42,278 nucleotides of DNA from an uncultured Opitutia bacterium (GTDB lineage Bacteria > Verrucomicrobiota > Verrucomicrobiia > Opitutales > Opitutaceae). The stretch is from NCBI GenBank assembly GCA_903872505.1, contig CAIQKV010000090.1, positions 1 to 42,278 of the forward strand, in the 5' to 3' direction. A program made the translations under genes and the position numbers. Below the pieces are notes generated by a model, which searched no databases, was not told the DNA's origin, and saw nothing but the letters and a program-made list of their open reading frames with translations. This document shows positions 16,553-25,322 of the stretch, one piece after another; position 1 is the first letter of the stretch, and every line of letters starts with the position of its first letter.

Positions 16553-16918
16553 ATGAAACACCTCGTCTGGCTGATTCTCGCCATGGTTGGCACCGCCCTC
16601 GTGCAGGTGCAACCGGCGACGTTTGCGGTCAAGGCGCACCGGTCATGTTGCTGCTGCGGGGACGACGGTTCCTGCGGCATGCCGAGCTGCCCGGCGACAC
16701 CGGTTTCCTCGCCCGTGCGGTGCGCCCTCGGTCAGCCGGCACAGCTTGCCACGGTTGAGGTTCGCCGCGCCGCCCCGGCCCCCCGGCGGGTCGTTGAGAA
16801 TTTCTTCGCTGCGTTGGTTGCGCCGGCGGCCGTCCCGGCCGCGGCGATGTCACCCGCCCGGGTGGCTTCGGTTGCGAGTGCGCCTTTGTTCACGGCGCAC
16901 TGCAGTCGCCTGCTCTGA
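16553..16918 (+). CDS. Small Cys-rich exported protein
   Basis: This 121-residue protein has a signal-peptide-like start (MKHLVWLILAMVGTALVQV). A cysteine cluster at about residues 32-46 follows: SCCCCGDDGSCGMPSCP, seven Cys plus one Met within 16 residues. The second half is Ala/Val/Arg-rich and ends HCSRLL. I do not recognise a family. Clustered cysteines directly before a copper-type RND operon suggest a periplasmic metal-binding or sensing protein, but this is inference. The gap to cusB (120 bases) contains a perfect palindrome. Confidence 0.65.
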   Translation: MKHLVWLILAMVGTALVQVQPATFAVKAHRSCCCCGDDGSCGMPSCPATPVSSPVRCALGQPAQLATVEVRRAAPAPRRVVENFFAALVAPAAVPAAAMSPARVASVASAPLFTAHCSRLL

Positions 16919-16936
16919 GATCCCGGCCTGCGGTGT

Positions 16937-16956
16937 GTCCGTGCCTTGGCACGGAC
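16937..16956. promoter_or_regulatory. Palindrome upstream of the cusBA genes
   Basis: Arms GTCCGTGCC (16937-16945) and GGCACGGAC (16948-16956) are perfect complements around two bases. The site ends 82 bases before the cusB start in an otherwise non-coding 120-base gap. This fits an operator for a dimeric regulator or an mRNA hairpin. It has no T-tract, and no metal regulator is encoded nearby. Confidence 0.45.
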
Positions 16957-17038
16957 CACGCTGTGATCTGATCCGCGTGCACTGCGGTGTGCGCGTTTTC
17001 GATAGTGCCTCCGTGTCTCTGACTTTCCGAAACCAGCC

Positions 17039-18655
17039 ATGAAAACCATCCTTTCCCTCTTCCTGTTCGCGGCGACCGTCCTCTCCCTGCCGGCCGCCGG
17101 CACCGCCGTCTTCCAGTGCCCGATGCACCCGTGGATCAAGTCCGACCACGCGGGCGACAAATGCACCATCTGCGGCATGGACCTCGTCGCCGCCGGCGAC
17201 TCCGCGGCCGCCGCCGACCCCAATGTCGTCACGCTCACCCCCGCCGGGGCCAGCGTCATCGGCGTGCAGACCGCCGCGGTCACCCGCACCACGCTGGTCC
17301 GCACGCTGCGCGTCAACGGCATCGTCGAGGACGACGACACCCGCCACCGGATCCTCGCCGCCCGGGTGCCGGGCCGCGTGGAGAAACTCGGGGTCAATTT
17401 CGTCGGCGAGGAGGTCGCGGAGGGCGCGCCGCTCGCCGTGATCTACAGCCCGGAGATGCTCACCGCGCAGCGCCAGTACATCGAACGGCTGCGGGCCGGC
17501 AGCGCCTTCCCGGAATCCGAAAAATCGGGCGCCCGCGAGCGCCTGCTCGAGCTCGGTCTGACCGGCGAGGAGATCGGCATCCTCGAGCACACCCTCGAGC
17601 CCGTGGCCATGGTCAACGTCCGCGCCCCCATGTCCGGCACGGTGGTCTCCCGCGCCGCCTACGAGGGGCAGTACGTCCAGACCAACGACCGGCTCTTCGA
17701 AATCGGCGACTTTTCGTCGATGTGGTTTGTCTTCGACGCCTACGAGCCCGACCTGGCCTGGCTGCACCCCGGCCTCGCCGTCGAGGTGAGCGTCGCCTCG
17801 CTGCCCGGCCGCGTCCTCACGGCCCCGATCGCCTTCATCGATCCCAACGTCAACGAGCAGACCCGCACCGCCAAGGTCCGGGTCATCCTCCCGAACCGCG
17901 ACCGCGCACTCCTGCACAAGCAGACCGGGCTCGCCCGCGTGCGGCTCGAGGTGCCGGACGTGCTGGTCGTACCGCGGACGGCCGTGCTCCAGCACGGGGC
18001 CGAGCCCATCGTGTTTCTCGAGCAGGCGAACCACGCCTACCTCGCGCGGCGCGTGCGGCTCGGGCGCATCGGCGACGACACCGCCGAGGTGGTGGCCGGG
18101 CTCAAGGCCGGCGATCGCGTGGTCACCGAGGGCGGCCTCCTGCTCGACGGCCAGGCGCAGCTGGCCCGGGCAGCCACGACGGGCGACGCCACCCCGGCCG
18201 CCCCCGCCGCCGCCGCGCCCCCGGCGGCCGAGCCGGTCGCCGACGCGGGTTACGCCCAGCTCAAGGTCCTCGCCTTCGCCGCCGCCGACGCCGCGCTCCG
18301 CCTCGCCACCGACGATTTCGCCGGCTACCAGCAGCAGCTTCCCGCCCTCACCGCCGCGCTGGAGTCCTATCTCGCCGGCAGCGCGGACGCCGCCCGCGGC
18401 CCGCTCGCGAAATTCAAGGGCACCCTCGGCCACCCGGCCGACCTGCGCGCCGCCCGGCGCAGCTTCGAGCCGTTCACCACCGAGTTGACCGACATCGCGC
18501 GCACGGCGCAGCTCCCGAAGCGCGAGAGTCTGCACGTCTTCCAGTGCCCGATGTCGCCGGTGCTGGGCACCGGTCGCTGGTTGTCGCGCGGTCCCGACGT
18601 GAAAAACCCCTTCTTCGGTTCCGCCATGCAGACGTGCGGCGAGGAACTCAACTGA
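17039..18655 (+). CDS. cusB: CusB-like RND periplasmic adaptor with heavy-metal-binding domain
   Basis: The 538-residue protein starts with a signal peptide (MKTILSLFLFAATVLSLPAAG). A small heavy-metal-binding domain at about 25-50 follows (VFQCPMHPWIKS, DKCTICGMDL). The membrane-fusion core follows: barrel-sandwich halves around a helical hairpin (VPGRVEKLGV ... PMSGTVVSRAAYEGQYV) and beta-barrel and proximal domains up to about residue 380 (LKAGDRVVTEGGLLLDGQAQ). After an Ala/Pro linker comes a C-terminal helical DUF3347-like domain. A second Cys/Met site is at the end (VFQCPMSPVLG, MQTCGEE). It delivers metal to, and joins, the RND pump encoded 22 bases downstream. The metal is probably Cu(I)/Ag(I), judged from the pump's methionines. 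Confidence 0.9.
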   Translation: MKTILSLFLFAATVLSLPAAGTAVFQCPMHPWIKSDHAGDKCTICGMDLVAAGDSAAAADPNVVTLTPAGASVIGVQTAAVTRTTLVRTLRVNGIVEDDDTRHRILAARVPGRVEKLGVNFVGEEVAEGAPLAVIYSPEMLTAQRQYIERLRAGSAFPESEKSGARERLLELGLTGEEIGILEHTLEPVAMVNVRAPMSGTVVSRAAYEGQYVQTNDRLFEIGDFSSMWFVFDAYEPDLAWLHPGLAVEVSVASLPGRVLTAPIAFIDPNVNEQTRTAKVRVILPNRDRALLHKQTGLARVRLEVPDVLVVPRTAVLQHGAEPIVFLEQANHAYLARRVRLGRIGDDTAEVVAGLKAGDRVVTEGGLLLDGQAQLARAATTGDATPAAPAAAAPPAAEPVADAGYAQLKVLAFAAADAALRLATDDFAGYQQQLPALTAALESYLAGSADAARGPLAKFKGTLGHPADLRAARRSFEPFTTELTDIARTAQLPKRESLHVFQCPMSPVLGTGRWLSRGPDVKNPFFGSAMQTCGEELN

Positions 18656-18677
18656 GCGCCCGGCGCCCTCCCCCGCC

Positions 18678-21600
18678 ATGATCAACCGCATCATCACCTG
18701 GTCGCTGCACCACCGCTTTCTGGTGCTCAGCGGCTTCATCGCCCTCTGCGCCTGGGGCGTGGTCGCGCTCCAGCGCGTGCCGATCGACGCCATCCCCGAC
18801 CTGTCCGAGAACCAAGTCATCGTCTACGCCGACTGGCCGGGGCGCAGCCCGCAGGAGGTCGAGGACCAGGTCACCTACCCGCTCAGCTCCGCGCTGCAGG
18901 GCCTCGCCGGCGTGAAGTCCGTCCGCGCCACCTCGATGTTCGGTTTCTCGTTCCTCACCGTCATCTTTGAGGACAAGGTTGACCCGTATTTCGCCCGCAC
19001 CCGCGTGCTCGAGCGCCTCAACTCGCTCGGCAGCCTCCTGCCCGCGGAGGTCACCCCCCGCCTCGGGCCCGACGCCACCGGCCTCGGCTGGGTTTACCAA
19101 TACTACCTGAAGGACGTGTCCGGCGCGCAGGATCTCGGGTCGCTGCGCGCGCTGCAGGACACGTTCATCCACCACCAGCTCGCCGCCGTGCCCGGTGTAG
19201 CCGAGGTCGCCAGCGTGGGCGGCTTCATCCGCCAGTGGCAGGTCGAGGTCTCCGCGCTCAAGCTCAAGCAGTACGGCGTGATGCTCGGCGAGGTGATGGA
19301 CGCCGTCGCCTCGAGCAACCGCAACGTCGGGGGCAAGACCATCGAGGAGAACGGCGCCGAGTTCATCGTGCGCGGCCTCGGGCTCGTGCACAGCGCCGCC
19401 GACCTGGAGTCCGTCGTGATCCAACCGCGCGCCGGCACCCCGCTCTACCTGCGCGACATCGCCACCGTCCGCATCGGCGGCGACTTTCGCCGCGGCGCGC
19501 TCGACGTCAATGGCCGCGAGGTCGTCGGCGGGATCGTGGTGATGCGCTACGGCGAGAACGCCTGGCGCGTGATCGAGGACGTGAAGGCGCGGCTTGCCAC
19601 CCTCGCCCCCGGCCTGCCCGCGGGCGTGACCATCCAGCCGTTCTACGACCGCAGCGACCTGATCGGCCGCGCGATCGACACGCTCAAGCACGCGCTCACC
19701 GAGGAGATCATCCTCGTGACGCTCGCGCACATCCTGTTCCTCTTCCATTTCCGCAGCATCCTGATTGTCACGCTGCCGCTGCCGGCCTCGATCCTGATCT
19801 CGTTCATCCTGATGGACCGGTTCGGCATCCCGTCGCACATCATGTCGCTCACCGGCATCGCCATCTCCATCGGCGTGCTGGTGGACGCCGGCATCGTGAT
19901 GACGGAAAATGTCATCCGCCACTGCGAGCGGGCGGAGGAGGCGCTGCAGCGCCGGCTGACCCCGCCGGAGGTGTTCGCGCAGACGCTGGAGGCCGCCACC
20001 CAGGTCGGCCGGCCGATGTTCTTCTCGATGATGATCATCATCCTCGCGTTCGTGCCGGTGTTCCTGCTCACCGGCCAGGAGGGCAAGCTCTTCCACCCGC
20101 TCGCCTACACGAAGAGCTTCGCGCTGCTCGGCGCCGTGATCCTGGCCATCACCGCCGTGCCGGTGTTCTGCACCATCCTCGTGCGCGGCCCGTTCAAGCC
20201 CGAGAGCGAGAACTGGCTCATGCAGGCGCTGCTCCGGATCTACGAGCCCGTACTCGACTGGGCGCTGGGCCACCGCCGGACCGTGCTCGGCCTCGCCGGC
20301 ACCCTGCTCGCGGTGTGCTGTGTGATCGCGTTCGGCCTGCCGCGCGCCGTCAGCGACCGCCTCCCGACCGGCCTCGCCCGCCACACCCGCGGGTTCGGGA
20401 GCGAGTTCATGCCAACGCTGGAGGAGGGCTCGCTGCTCTTCATGCCCGTCATGCTGCCGGCCACCTCGCTGACCGAGGTGCAGCGCATCATGAGCTGGCA
20501 GGACCGCGTGATCAGCTCGGTGCCCGAGGTCGTCTCGGCCGCCGGCAAGCTCGGCCGCTCCGACTCCGCCACGGATCCCGCGCCCGTTGAGATGATCGAG
20601 ACTACCATCATGCTGAAGCCGCCGGCGGAATGGCGCCCGGGCATGACCAAGCAGAAGCTCATCGCCGAGCTGTCCGCGAAGCTGATGAACGTGCCCGGCT
20701 ACGCGCCCGGCTTCCTCCAGCCCATCGAGAACCGCATCCTGATGACGAGCACCGGCATCCGCGCACAGGTCGGCGTGAAGATCTTTGGGGACAACCTCGA
20801 TGCGCTCCAAGCGAAGGCGTTCGAGGTGCAACGCGTGGTCGAGCAGGTGCAGGGCGCCACCGGCGTCGCGCCGTCGCGCGTGCAGGGCAAGCCCTACCTT
20901 GAGATCGCCGTCCGCCGCGAGGACCTCGGCCGCTTCGGCCTGCGGGTCAACGACGTCCTGCGCTACGTCGAGGCCGGTCTCGGCGGCGCCACCGTCGGCA
21001 CCACGCTGCGGGGCCGCGAGCGCTGGCCGCTGTCGGTCCGGCTCGAGCAGGCCGACCGCGAGGACCTCGAGAAGCTCGGCGAGCTTCCCATCCCCACCCC
21101 GTCCGGCGCCGCGATCCAGCTGCGCCAGGTGGCGGACTTCAAGCGCGTCGTCGGGCCCAACGAGATCCAGAGCGAAAACGGCCGGCTGCGCGTCTTCGTG
21201 CAGGCCAACGTGGGCGACCGCGACCTCGGCAGCTTCGTCGAGGAGATCCGGGACCACGTCGCCCGGGAGGTGAAACTCGATCCCGGCATGACCGTCGAGT
21301 ACTCGGGCCAATATGAGCACCAAATCCGCGCGCGGCACACGCTGCTCTACGTTTTCCCCGCCGTGCTGGTCATCATCTTCATCCTGCTGGTCGTGACCTT
21401 CCGGTCGGCGGCCGAGGCCGCGCACGTCATTCTCGCCGTGCCGTTCGCCCTCACCGGCGGCGTCTTGCTGCAGTCCGCGCTCGGCTTCAATTTCAGCGTG
21501 GCCGTCTGGGTCGGCTACATCGCCCTCTTCGGCACCGCCATCCAGACGGGCGTCGTCATGGTCGTCTACCTCGAGGAGGCCGTGGCCAAGAAGCGTCTCG

Positions 21601-21860
21601 AGCTGGGCGGCACGCTCACGCACGCCGGGCTCGTCGCCGCGGTCAAGGAGGGCGCCCGGCTCCGGCTTCGGCCGAAGGTCATGACCGTGGCCACCACCGT
21701 CGCGGCGCTGCTGCCGATTTTCTGGAGCCACCGCACCGGCGTCGAGATCATGCAGCCGCTGGCCGCGCCGGTCATCGGCGGCATGCTCTCCAGCCTCGTC
21801 CACATCCTCGTCGTCACCCCGGTGATCTTCCTGTGGTTGCGCGAGCGGAAGATTTCCTAA
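18678..21860 (+). CDS. cusA: CusA-like heavy-metal RND efflux pump
   Basis: The 1060-residue pump is an HME-type RND permease, a proton-driven exporter of metal from periplasm or cytoplasm. The start MINRIITWSLHHRFLVLSG and the IDAIPDLSENQV and YPLSSALQGLAGVKSVRATS blocks are family hallmarks. TM4 has the proton-relay Asp (ISIGVLVDAGIVMTENV). The three methionines that bind Cu(I)/Ag(I) in E. coli CusA (573, 623, 672) correspond to Met589 (LLFMPVM), Met639 (PVEMIETT) and Met689 (RILMTSTG). The end, RLRPKVMTVATTVAALLPIF, is standard. The length is normal and complete. No TolC/CusC-like channel gene is in the window. The stop codon lies inside the left arm of an inverted repeat. Confidence 0.94.
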   Translation: MINRIITWSLHHRFLVLSGFIALCAWGVVALQRVPIDAIPDLSENQVIVYADWPGRSPQEVEDQVTYPLSSALQGLAGVKSVRATSMFGFSFLTVIFEDKVDPYFARTRVLERLNSLGSLLPAEVTPRLGPDATGLGWVYQYYLKDVSGAQDLGSLRALQDTFIHHQLAAVPGVAEVASVGGFIRQWQVEVSALKLKQYGVMLGEVMDAVASSNRNVGGKTIEENGAEFIVRGLGLVHSAADLESVVIQPRAGTPLYLRDIATVRIGGDFRRGALDVNGREVVGGIVVMRYGENAWRVIEDVKARLATLAPGLPAGVTIQPFYDRSDLIGRAIDTLKHALTEEIILVTLAHILFLFHFRSILIVTLPLPASILISFILMDRFGIPSHIMSLTGIAISIGVLVDAGIVMTENVIRHCERAEEALQRRLTPPEVFAQTLEAATQVGRPMFFSMMIIILAFVPVFLLTGQEGKLFHPLAYTKSFALLGAVILAITAVPVFCTILVRGPFKPESENWLMQALLRIYEPVLDWALGHRRTVLGLAGTLLAVCCVIAFGLPRAVSDRLPTGLARHTRGFGSEFMPTLEEGSLLFMPVMLPATSLTEVQRIMSWQDRVISSVPEVVSAAGKLGRSDSATDPAPVEMIETTIMLKPPAEWRPGMTKQKLIAELSAKLMNVPGYAPGFLQPIENRILMTSTGIRAQVGVKIFGDNLDALQAKAFEVQRVVEQVQGATGVAPSRVQGKPYLEIAVRREDLGRFGLRVNDVLRYVEAGLGGATVGTTLRGRERWPLSVRLEQADREDLEKLGELPIPTPSGAAIQLRQVADFKRVVGPNEIQSENGRLRVFVQANVGDRDLGSFVEEIRDHVAREVKLDPGMTVEYSGQYEHQIRARHTLLYVFPAVLVIIFILLVVTFRSAAEAAHVILAVPFALTGGVLLQSALGFNFSVAVWVGYIALFGTAIQTGVVMVVYLEEAVAKKRLELGGTLTHAGLVAAVKEGARLRLRPKVMTVATTVAALLPIFWSHRTGVEIMQPLAAPVIGGMLSSLVHILVVTPVIFLWLRERKIS

Positions 21861-21940
21861 GCCGGAAGCCGGGAAACCCGGAACCAGATTCTGGTTTTTT
21901 CCTGGATTCCTGGTTTCCGGCTATAAAAAAGTCCGGCTTA
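21858..21940. repeat. Nested inverted repeat beginning at the cusA stop codon
   Basis: Outer arms TAAGCCGGA (21858-21866) and TCCGGCTTA (21932-21940) are perfect complements. Inner arms AGCCGGGAAACCC (21867-21879) and TGGTTTCCGGCT (21911-21922) pair imperfectly, and a terminator hairpin sits at the centre. The cusA TAA is part of the left outer arm. It may be a bidirectional terminator or a small interspersed repeat. Confidence 0.65.
21882..21900 (+). terminator. Rho-independent terminator after cusA
   Basis: A stem AACCAG (21882-21887) with CTGGTT (21891-21896) around an ATT loop runs into a T-tract to 21900. It lies 22 bases after the cusA stop, so the next gene probably has its own promoter. 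Confidence 0.6.
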
Positions 21941-22006
21941 CCCCTTCAACTGCACGCACAAGAGTGAAGCTTGCCGCGCCTGATGGGAGGAGGCATAGGT
22001 CACCGA

Positions 22007-22708
22007 ATGAATTGGTCGGCCCTCCTCACCATCGGCATCACTGGGTTTACCGTGGCCTTCCTGCACGCGGGCATTCCCACGCATTGGCTGCCGTTTGTGC
22101 TGACGGGCCGGGTGCAGCGCTGGAGTCGGGCTAAAACCCTCCTGATCACTGCCTTTTGTGGATCGGGCCACGTGTTCATCACCGCCCTGCTGGGCTTCCT
22201 GGTGGTCTGGGTCGGCTATGCCCTCAGCGACCAGATCGGGGTCTGGTTTCCCCGGATCGCCGGCGGCGCGCTGCTGATCTTCGGACTTTACTATCTTTGG
22301 CGGCAGGCAACCGGACGCGCCCATTGTCACAGCCATGGCCCCGACCCCAGTCATGGGCACGACCTGGATCCGAATCACACCGGGGAATTTCACGAGGAAC
22401 TGAAGCCCGCCGGCCCGGCCAAGTCCGACCGCGCCGCCATCCTCAGCCTGCTGGTGATGCTCACGTTCTCCCCCTGCGAGTCATTCATCCCGGTCTATGT
22501 CTCCGGCGTCCACTACGGCTGGAAGGGCTTCGCCCTGCTGACCGGCGTGCTTTCCGTCGGCACCGTGCTGGGCATGGTGGCCTTCACGTGGCTGACGTTG
22601 CGGGGCATCGAGAAGCTGAAATCGCGGTGGCTCGAGCATTACGAAAGCGGTATCCTGGGCAGCCTGCTCTGCGCCCTCGGATTGTTCGTGATGTTCTTCG
22701 AGACCTGA
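22007..22708 (+). CDS. UreH/RcnA-like metal permease with His-rich loop
   Basis: The 233-residue polytopic membrane protein starts at ATG 22007, with a purine-rich GGGAGGAGG 14 bases before it; upstream ATG 21983 and TTG 21971 are less likely. About six helices are present. The first is followed by HAGIPTHWLPF and then by GSGHVFITALLG, the pattern of the nickel/cobalt (NicO/UreH/LysE-superfamily) group. A cytoplasmic or periplasmic loop at about 105-120 is His-rich (HCHSHGPDPSHGHD). FSPCESFIPVY in a later helix carries a Cys. It probably moves a divalent metal, but direction and metal are not determined. It stands alone between the cusA terminator and the ABC genes. Confidence 0.78.
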   Translation: MNWSALLTIGITGFTVAFLHAGIPTHWLPFVLTGRVQRWSRAKTLLITAFCGSGHVFITALLGFLVVWVGYALSDQIGVWFPRIAGGALLIFGLYYLWRQATGRAHCHSHGPDPSHGHDLDPNHTGEFHEELKPAGPAKSDRAAILSLLVMLTFSPCESFIPVYVSGVHYGWKGFALLTGVLSVGTVLGMVAFTWLTLRGIEKLKSRWLEHYESGILGSLLCALGLFVMFFET

Positions 22709-22809
22709 GCCGCCCGCCTTGCTGGCACCGGGTTTTCGCGCTTTCCCCCAAGGAATGTGCGGGCAAGCTATAACCACACGCTCTGCCGCAGCGTCTTCCT
22801 GCCATCCCG

Positions 22810-23490
22810 ATGTCCCTCCTCGCCATCTCCGCCCTGCAGAAATCCTTCCGCACCCCGGACGGTGAGCGGAAACTGATCGTGGATGTCGCGGAGTTCTCCC
22901 TCGCGCCGGGCCAGCAGCTCGCGCTGCGCGGCGAGAGCGGCTCGGGCAAGACGACCTTCCTCCACCTCATCGCGGGCATCCTCGCCGCCGACTCCGGCTC
23001 CATCCGCCTCGGGGGGCGCGACATGGCCGCGCTGGGCGAGTCCGCCCGCGACCGCCTGCGCGCCGAGACCATCGGCTACATCTTCCAGACCTTCAACCTG
23101 CTCCAGGGCTATTCCTGCCTCGAAAACGTGATGCTCGGCATGGCCTTCGGCGGCGGCAGCAACCGCGCCCATGCCACCGCCATGCTGGAGCGCGTCGGCC
23201 TGGCGCAGCGGCTGCGCCACTACCCGCGCCAGCTCTCCACCGGGCAGCAGCAGCGCGTGGCCGTCGCCCGCGCCCTCGCCAACCGCCCCGCGCTCGTGCT
23301 GGCCGACGAGCCCACCGGCAACCTCGACCACCGCAACGCCCGCGAGGCCCTCGCGCTCATCCGCCAGACCTGCCGCGAGAACGGCGCGGCGCTGCTCCTC
23401 GTCAGCCACGACCCGGAGGTGCTGGGCGCGTTCGAGGACGTGCGCGATTTCGCCGTGCTCAACCGGGCGCTGCAGGAGGCCGGCTCATGA
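22810..23490 (+). CDS. ABC transporter ATP-binding protein, LolD/MacB-type
   Basis: The 226-residue ATPase has Walker A GESGSGKTT (41-49), Q-loop (FQTFNLLQG), signature LSTGQQQRVA (142-151), Walker B ALVLADEP (161-168) and the switch His (VSHDPE). The group serves FtsX-like permeases that move lipoproteins or act mechanically rather than classical importers. Its stop overlaps the start of the permease gene (ATGA), so the two form one transporter. The next gene encodes a His-rich lipoprotein, and an MFS carrier and a CobW-type GTPase follow. A similar grouping occurs in the Vibrio Zrg zinc-acquisition locus as I recall it, which makes a zinc role worth testing. Confidence 0.9.
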   Translation: MSLLAISALQKSFRTPDGERKLIVDVAEFSLAPGQQLALRGESGSGKTTFLHLIAGILAADSGSIRLGGRDMAALGESARDRLRAETIGYIFQTFNLLQGYSCLENVMLGMAFGGGSNRAHATAMLERVGLAQRLRHYPRQLSTGQQQRVAVARALANRPALVLADEPTGNLDHRNAREALALIRQTCRENGAALLLVSHDPEVLGAFEDVRDFAVLNRALQEAGS

Positions 23491-24689
23491 CGCTCGCGCT
23501 GATCATCCTCCGCAGCCTGCGGCAGCATCTGCTCTCGACCGTCATCACCGCGCTGTCCATCGCCCTCGCCGGCGGCCTGCTCATGTCGGTCTGGGTCGTG
23601 AAGGTCCAGTCGCAGGCCACGTTCACCCAGGTGAACACCGGCTTCGACGCCGTCCTCGGCGCACGGGGGTCGAAGCTCCAGCTCGTGCTCAACGCCATCT
23701 TCCACCTCGAGGCCTCGCCCGGCAACCTCGCCGCCGCCGACTTCGAGTTCATCCGGCGCCACCCGGCGGTGAAGCTGGCGATCCCGATCGCCGTCGGCGA
23801 CAACCTCCGCGGCTTCCGCATCGTCGGCACCGTGCCCGAGCTGTTCACCGCGGTGGAATACGCGCCCGGAAAAAAATTCGCGCTGTCTTCCGGCTCGCTC
23901 TTCAACCCGGTGGCGAAGGAGGCGGTGCTGGGCAGCTTCGCCGCGCAACGGCTCGGCCTGCACACCGGCGACACCTTCCATCCCTTCCACGGCCTGATCT
24001 ACGACGAGCGGAACCAGCATGCCGAAACCTACCTCGTGACCGGCGTGCTCGCGCCGTCGAACACCCCCGCCGACAAGGTCGTGTGGGTCCCGCTCCACGG
24101 CCTGCAGACCATGGCGGGCCATGATCCCCGCGCCGCCTCCGACGTGAGCGCCGTGCTGATCCAGCTCCGGTCGCCCGCCGCGGGCTTCATGCTCGACATG
24201 ATGTACAACAAGCAGGGCAACCGGCTCACGTTCGCCTTCCCCATCGGCGCCATCATGGCCGAGCTCTTCAACAAAATCGGCTGGTTCGACCAGGTGCTCA
24301 CGCTCATCGCCTACCTCGTCGCCCTCGTGTCCGCGGGCGGCGTGTTGGTGGCGATCTACAACTCGATGGCGGCCCGTCGCCGCGACATCGCCATCCTCCG
24401 CGCGCTCGGCGCCCACCGGCGGACCATCTTCGGCGCCATCGTGCTCGAGGCCGCGACGATCGGCCTGCTCGGCATGCTCGCGGGCTTCGCCGCCTACGCG
24501 GGCATCCTCACCGCGGTGGCCGCGATCATCCGCGCCCAGACCGGCGTGCTGCTCAACGCCTGGACCTACAACCCCGTCATGCTCTGGGCGCCGCTGGGCA
24601 TGATCGGCCTGTGCGCGCTGGGTGGACTGCTTCCTGCTTGGAAGGCCTACCGCACTGACATCGCCGAAAACCTCGCCCCGGTCTCCTGA
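23487..24689 (+). CDS. FtsX-like ABC transporter permease
   Basis: The 400-residue permease has TM1 at about 11-36 (LLSTVITALSIALAGGLLMS). A large MacB-type periplasmic domain follows to about residue 265. Three C-terminal helices carry the FtsX motif NSMAARRRDIAILRALGAHRRTIFG in two parts around TM2/TM3, and the end is LLPAWKAYRTDIAENLAPVS. It pairs with the overlapping ATPase gene. This architecture usually extracts lipoproteins or transmits force across the membrane; the lipoprotein encoded 14 bases downstream is a natural partner. No direct substrate signature can be read. Confidence 0.9.
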   Translation: MTLALIILRSLRQHLLSTVITALSIALAGGLLMSVWVVKVQSQATFTQVNTGFDAVLGARGSKLQLVLNAIFHLEASPGNLAAADFEFIRRHPAVKLAIPIAVGDNLRGFRIVGTVPELFTAVEYAPGKKFALSSGSLFNPVAKEAVLGSFAAQRLGLHTGDTFHPFHGLIYDERNQHAETYLVTGVLAPSNTPADKVVWVPLHGLQTMAGHDPRAASDVSAVLIQLRSPAAGFMLDMMYNKQGNRLTFAFPIGAIMAELFNKIGWFDQVLTLIAYLVALVSAGGVLVAIYNSMAARRRDIAILRALGAHRRTIFGAIVLEAATIGLLGMLAGFAAYAGILTAVAAIIRAQTGVLLNAWTYNPVMLWAPLGMIGLCALGGLLPAWKAYRTDIAENLAPVS

Positions 24690-24703
24690 ACGCCCCCTCC
24701 CGC

Positions 24704-25192
24704 ATGAAACCGCTCCCCCTCTCCGGCCTGCTCCTCGCGCTCCCGCTGGCGCTCGCCCCGGGCTGCTCCCGCGAATCCCCCGCTCCACCTGCCGTTTCCT
24801 CGCCGGCCAAGCACGAGCACCATCCGCCCCACGGCGGCACCGCGGTGGCCCTCGGCGACGAGGCCTGCCACCTCGAGCTCGTCCTCGATGCCGCCACGGG
24901 CACGCTCCAAGCCTACGTCCTCGACCGCGAGATGGAGAAATTCATCCGGGTGCCCGCCGCCTCGCTCGAGATCGATACGACCGTGGACGGCCTGCCCCAG
25001 ACCCTCGTCCTCCGGGCGGTGGCCAGTTCCGCCACCGGCGAGACCGTCGGCGACACCTCGCTCTTCCAGACGCAGGCCGGGTGGCTCAAAACGACCAAGA
25101 CGTTCGATGCCACCCTGAAAAGCATCACGGTCCGCGGCACGGTGTACTCCGACGTGGAGTTCAGTTTTCCGCAGGGCAACGACGAGGACTGA
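24704..25192 (+). CDS. His-rich lipoprotein
   Basis: The 162-residue protein starts MKPLPLSGLLLALPLALAPG, followed by the lipobox Cys (LAPGC, Cys21). The mature N-terminus has KHEHHPPHGG, a metal-binding-like cluster. The rest is a beta-rich domain (ACHLELVLDAATGTLQAYVL, VRGTVYSDVEFSFPQG). I recognise no named family. Expressed with the ABC pair (14-base gap), it is probably a membrane-bound metal-binding component. The Asp after LAPGCSRES is not at +2, so outer-membrane sorting is plausible. Confidence 0.8.
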   Translation: MKPLPLSGLLLALPLALAPGCSRESPAPPAVSSPAKHEHHPPHGGTAVALGDEACHLELVLDAATGTLQAYVLDREMEKFIRVPAASLEIDTTVDGLPQTLVLRAVASSATGETVGDTSLFQTQAGWLKTTKTFDATLKSITVRGTVYSDVEFSFPQGNDED

Positions 25193-25322
25193 GCTGTCGG
25201 CATGAGTCGCTGACCCCGCCGGCTTGGGAAGCAGGCGTTGACAATAGCAAAGTCGTCAAGCGGGGGCCGCCCCAAAGGCATCCTTGCCTCACGTCCGTCC
25301 CCGGCCTGATTCTGCCGCCACG

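Noticed and set aside
18648-21803. A 1051-codon minus-strand open frame opposite cusA
   Set aside because: Translation is Asp/Glu/His/Arg-rich with no domains, while the plus strand encodes a full-length RND pump.
22709-22809. Zur-like site in the CTATAACC stretch before the ABC ATPase gene
   Set aside because: Only half of a Zur-type dyad is present and no second half-site was found.
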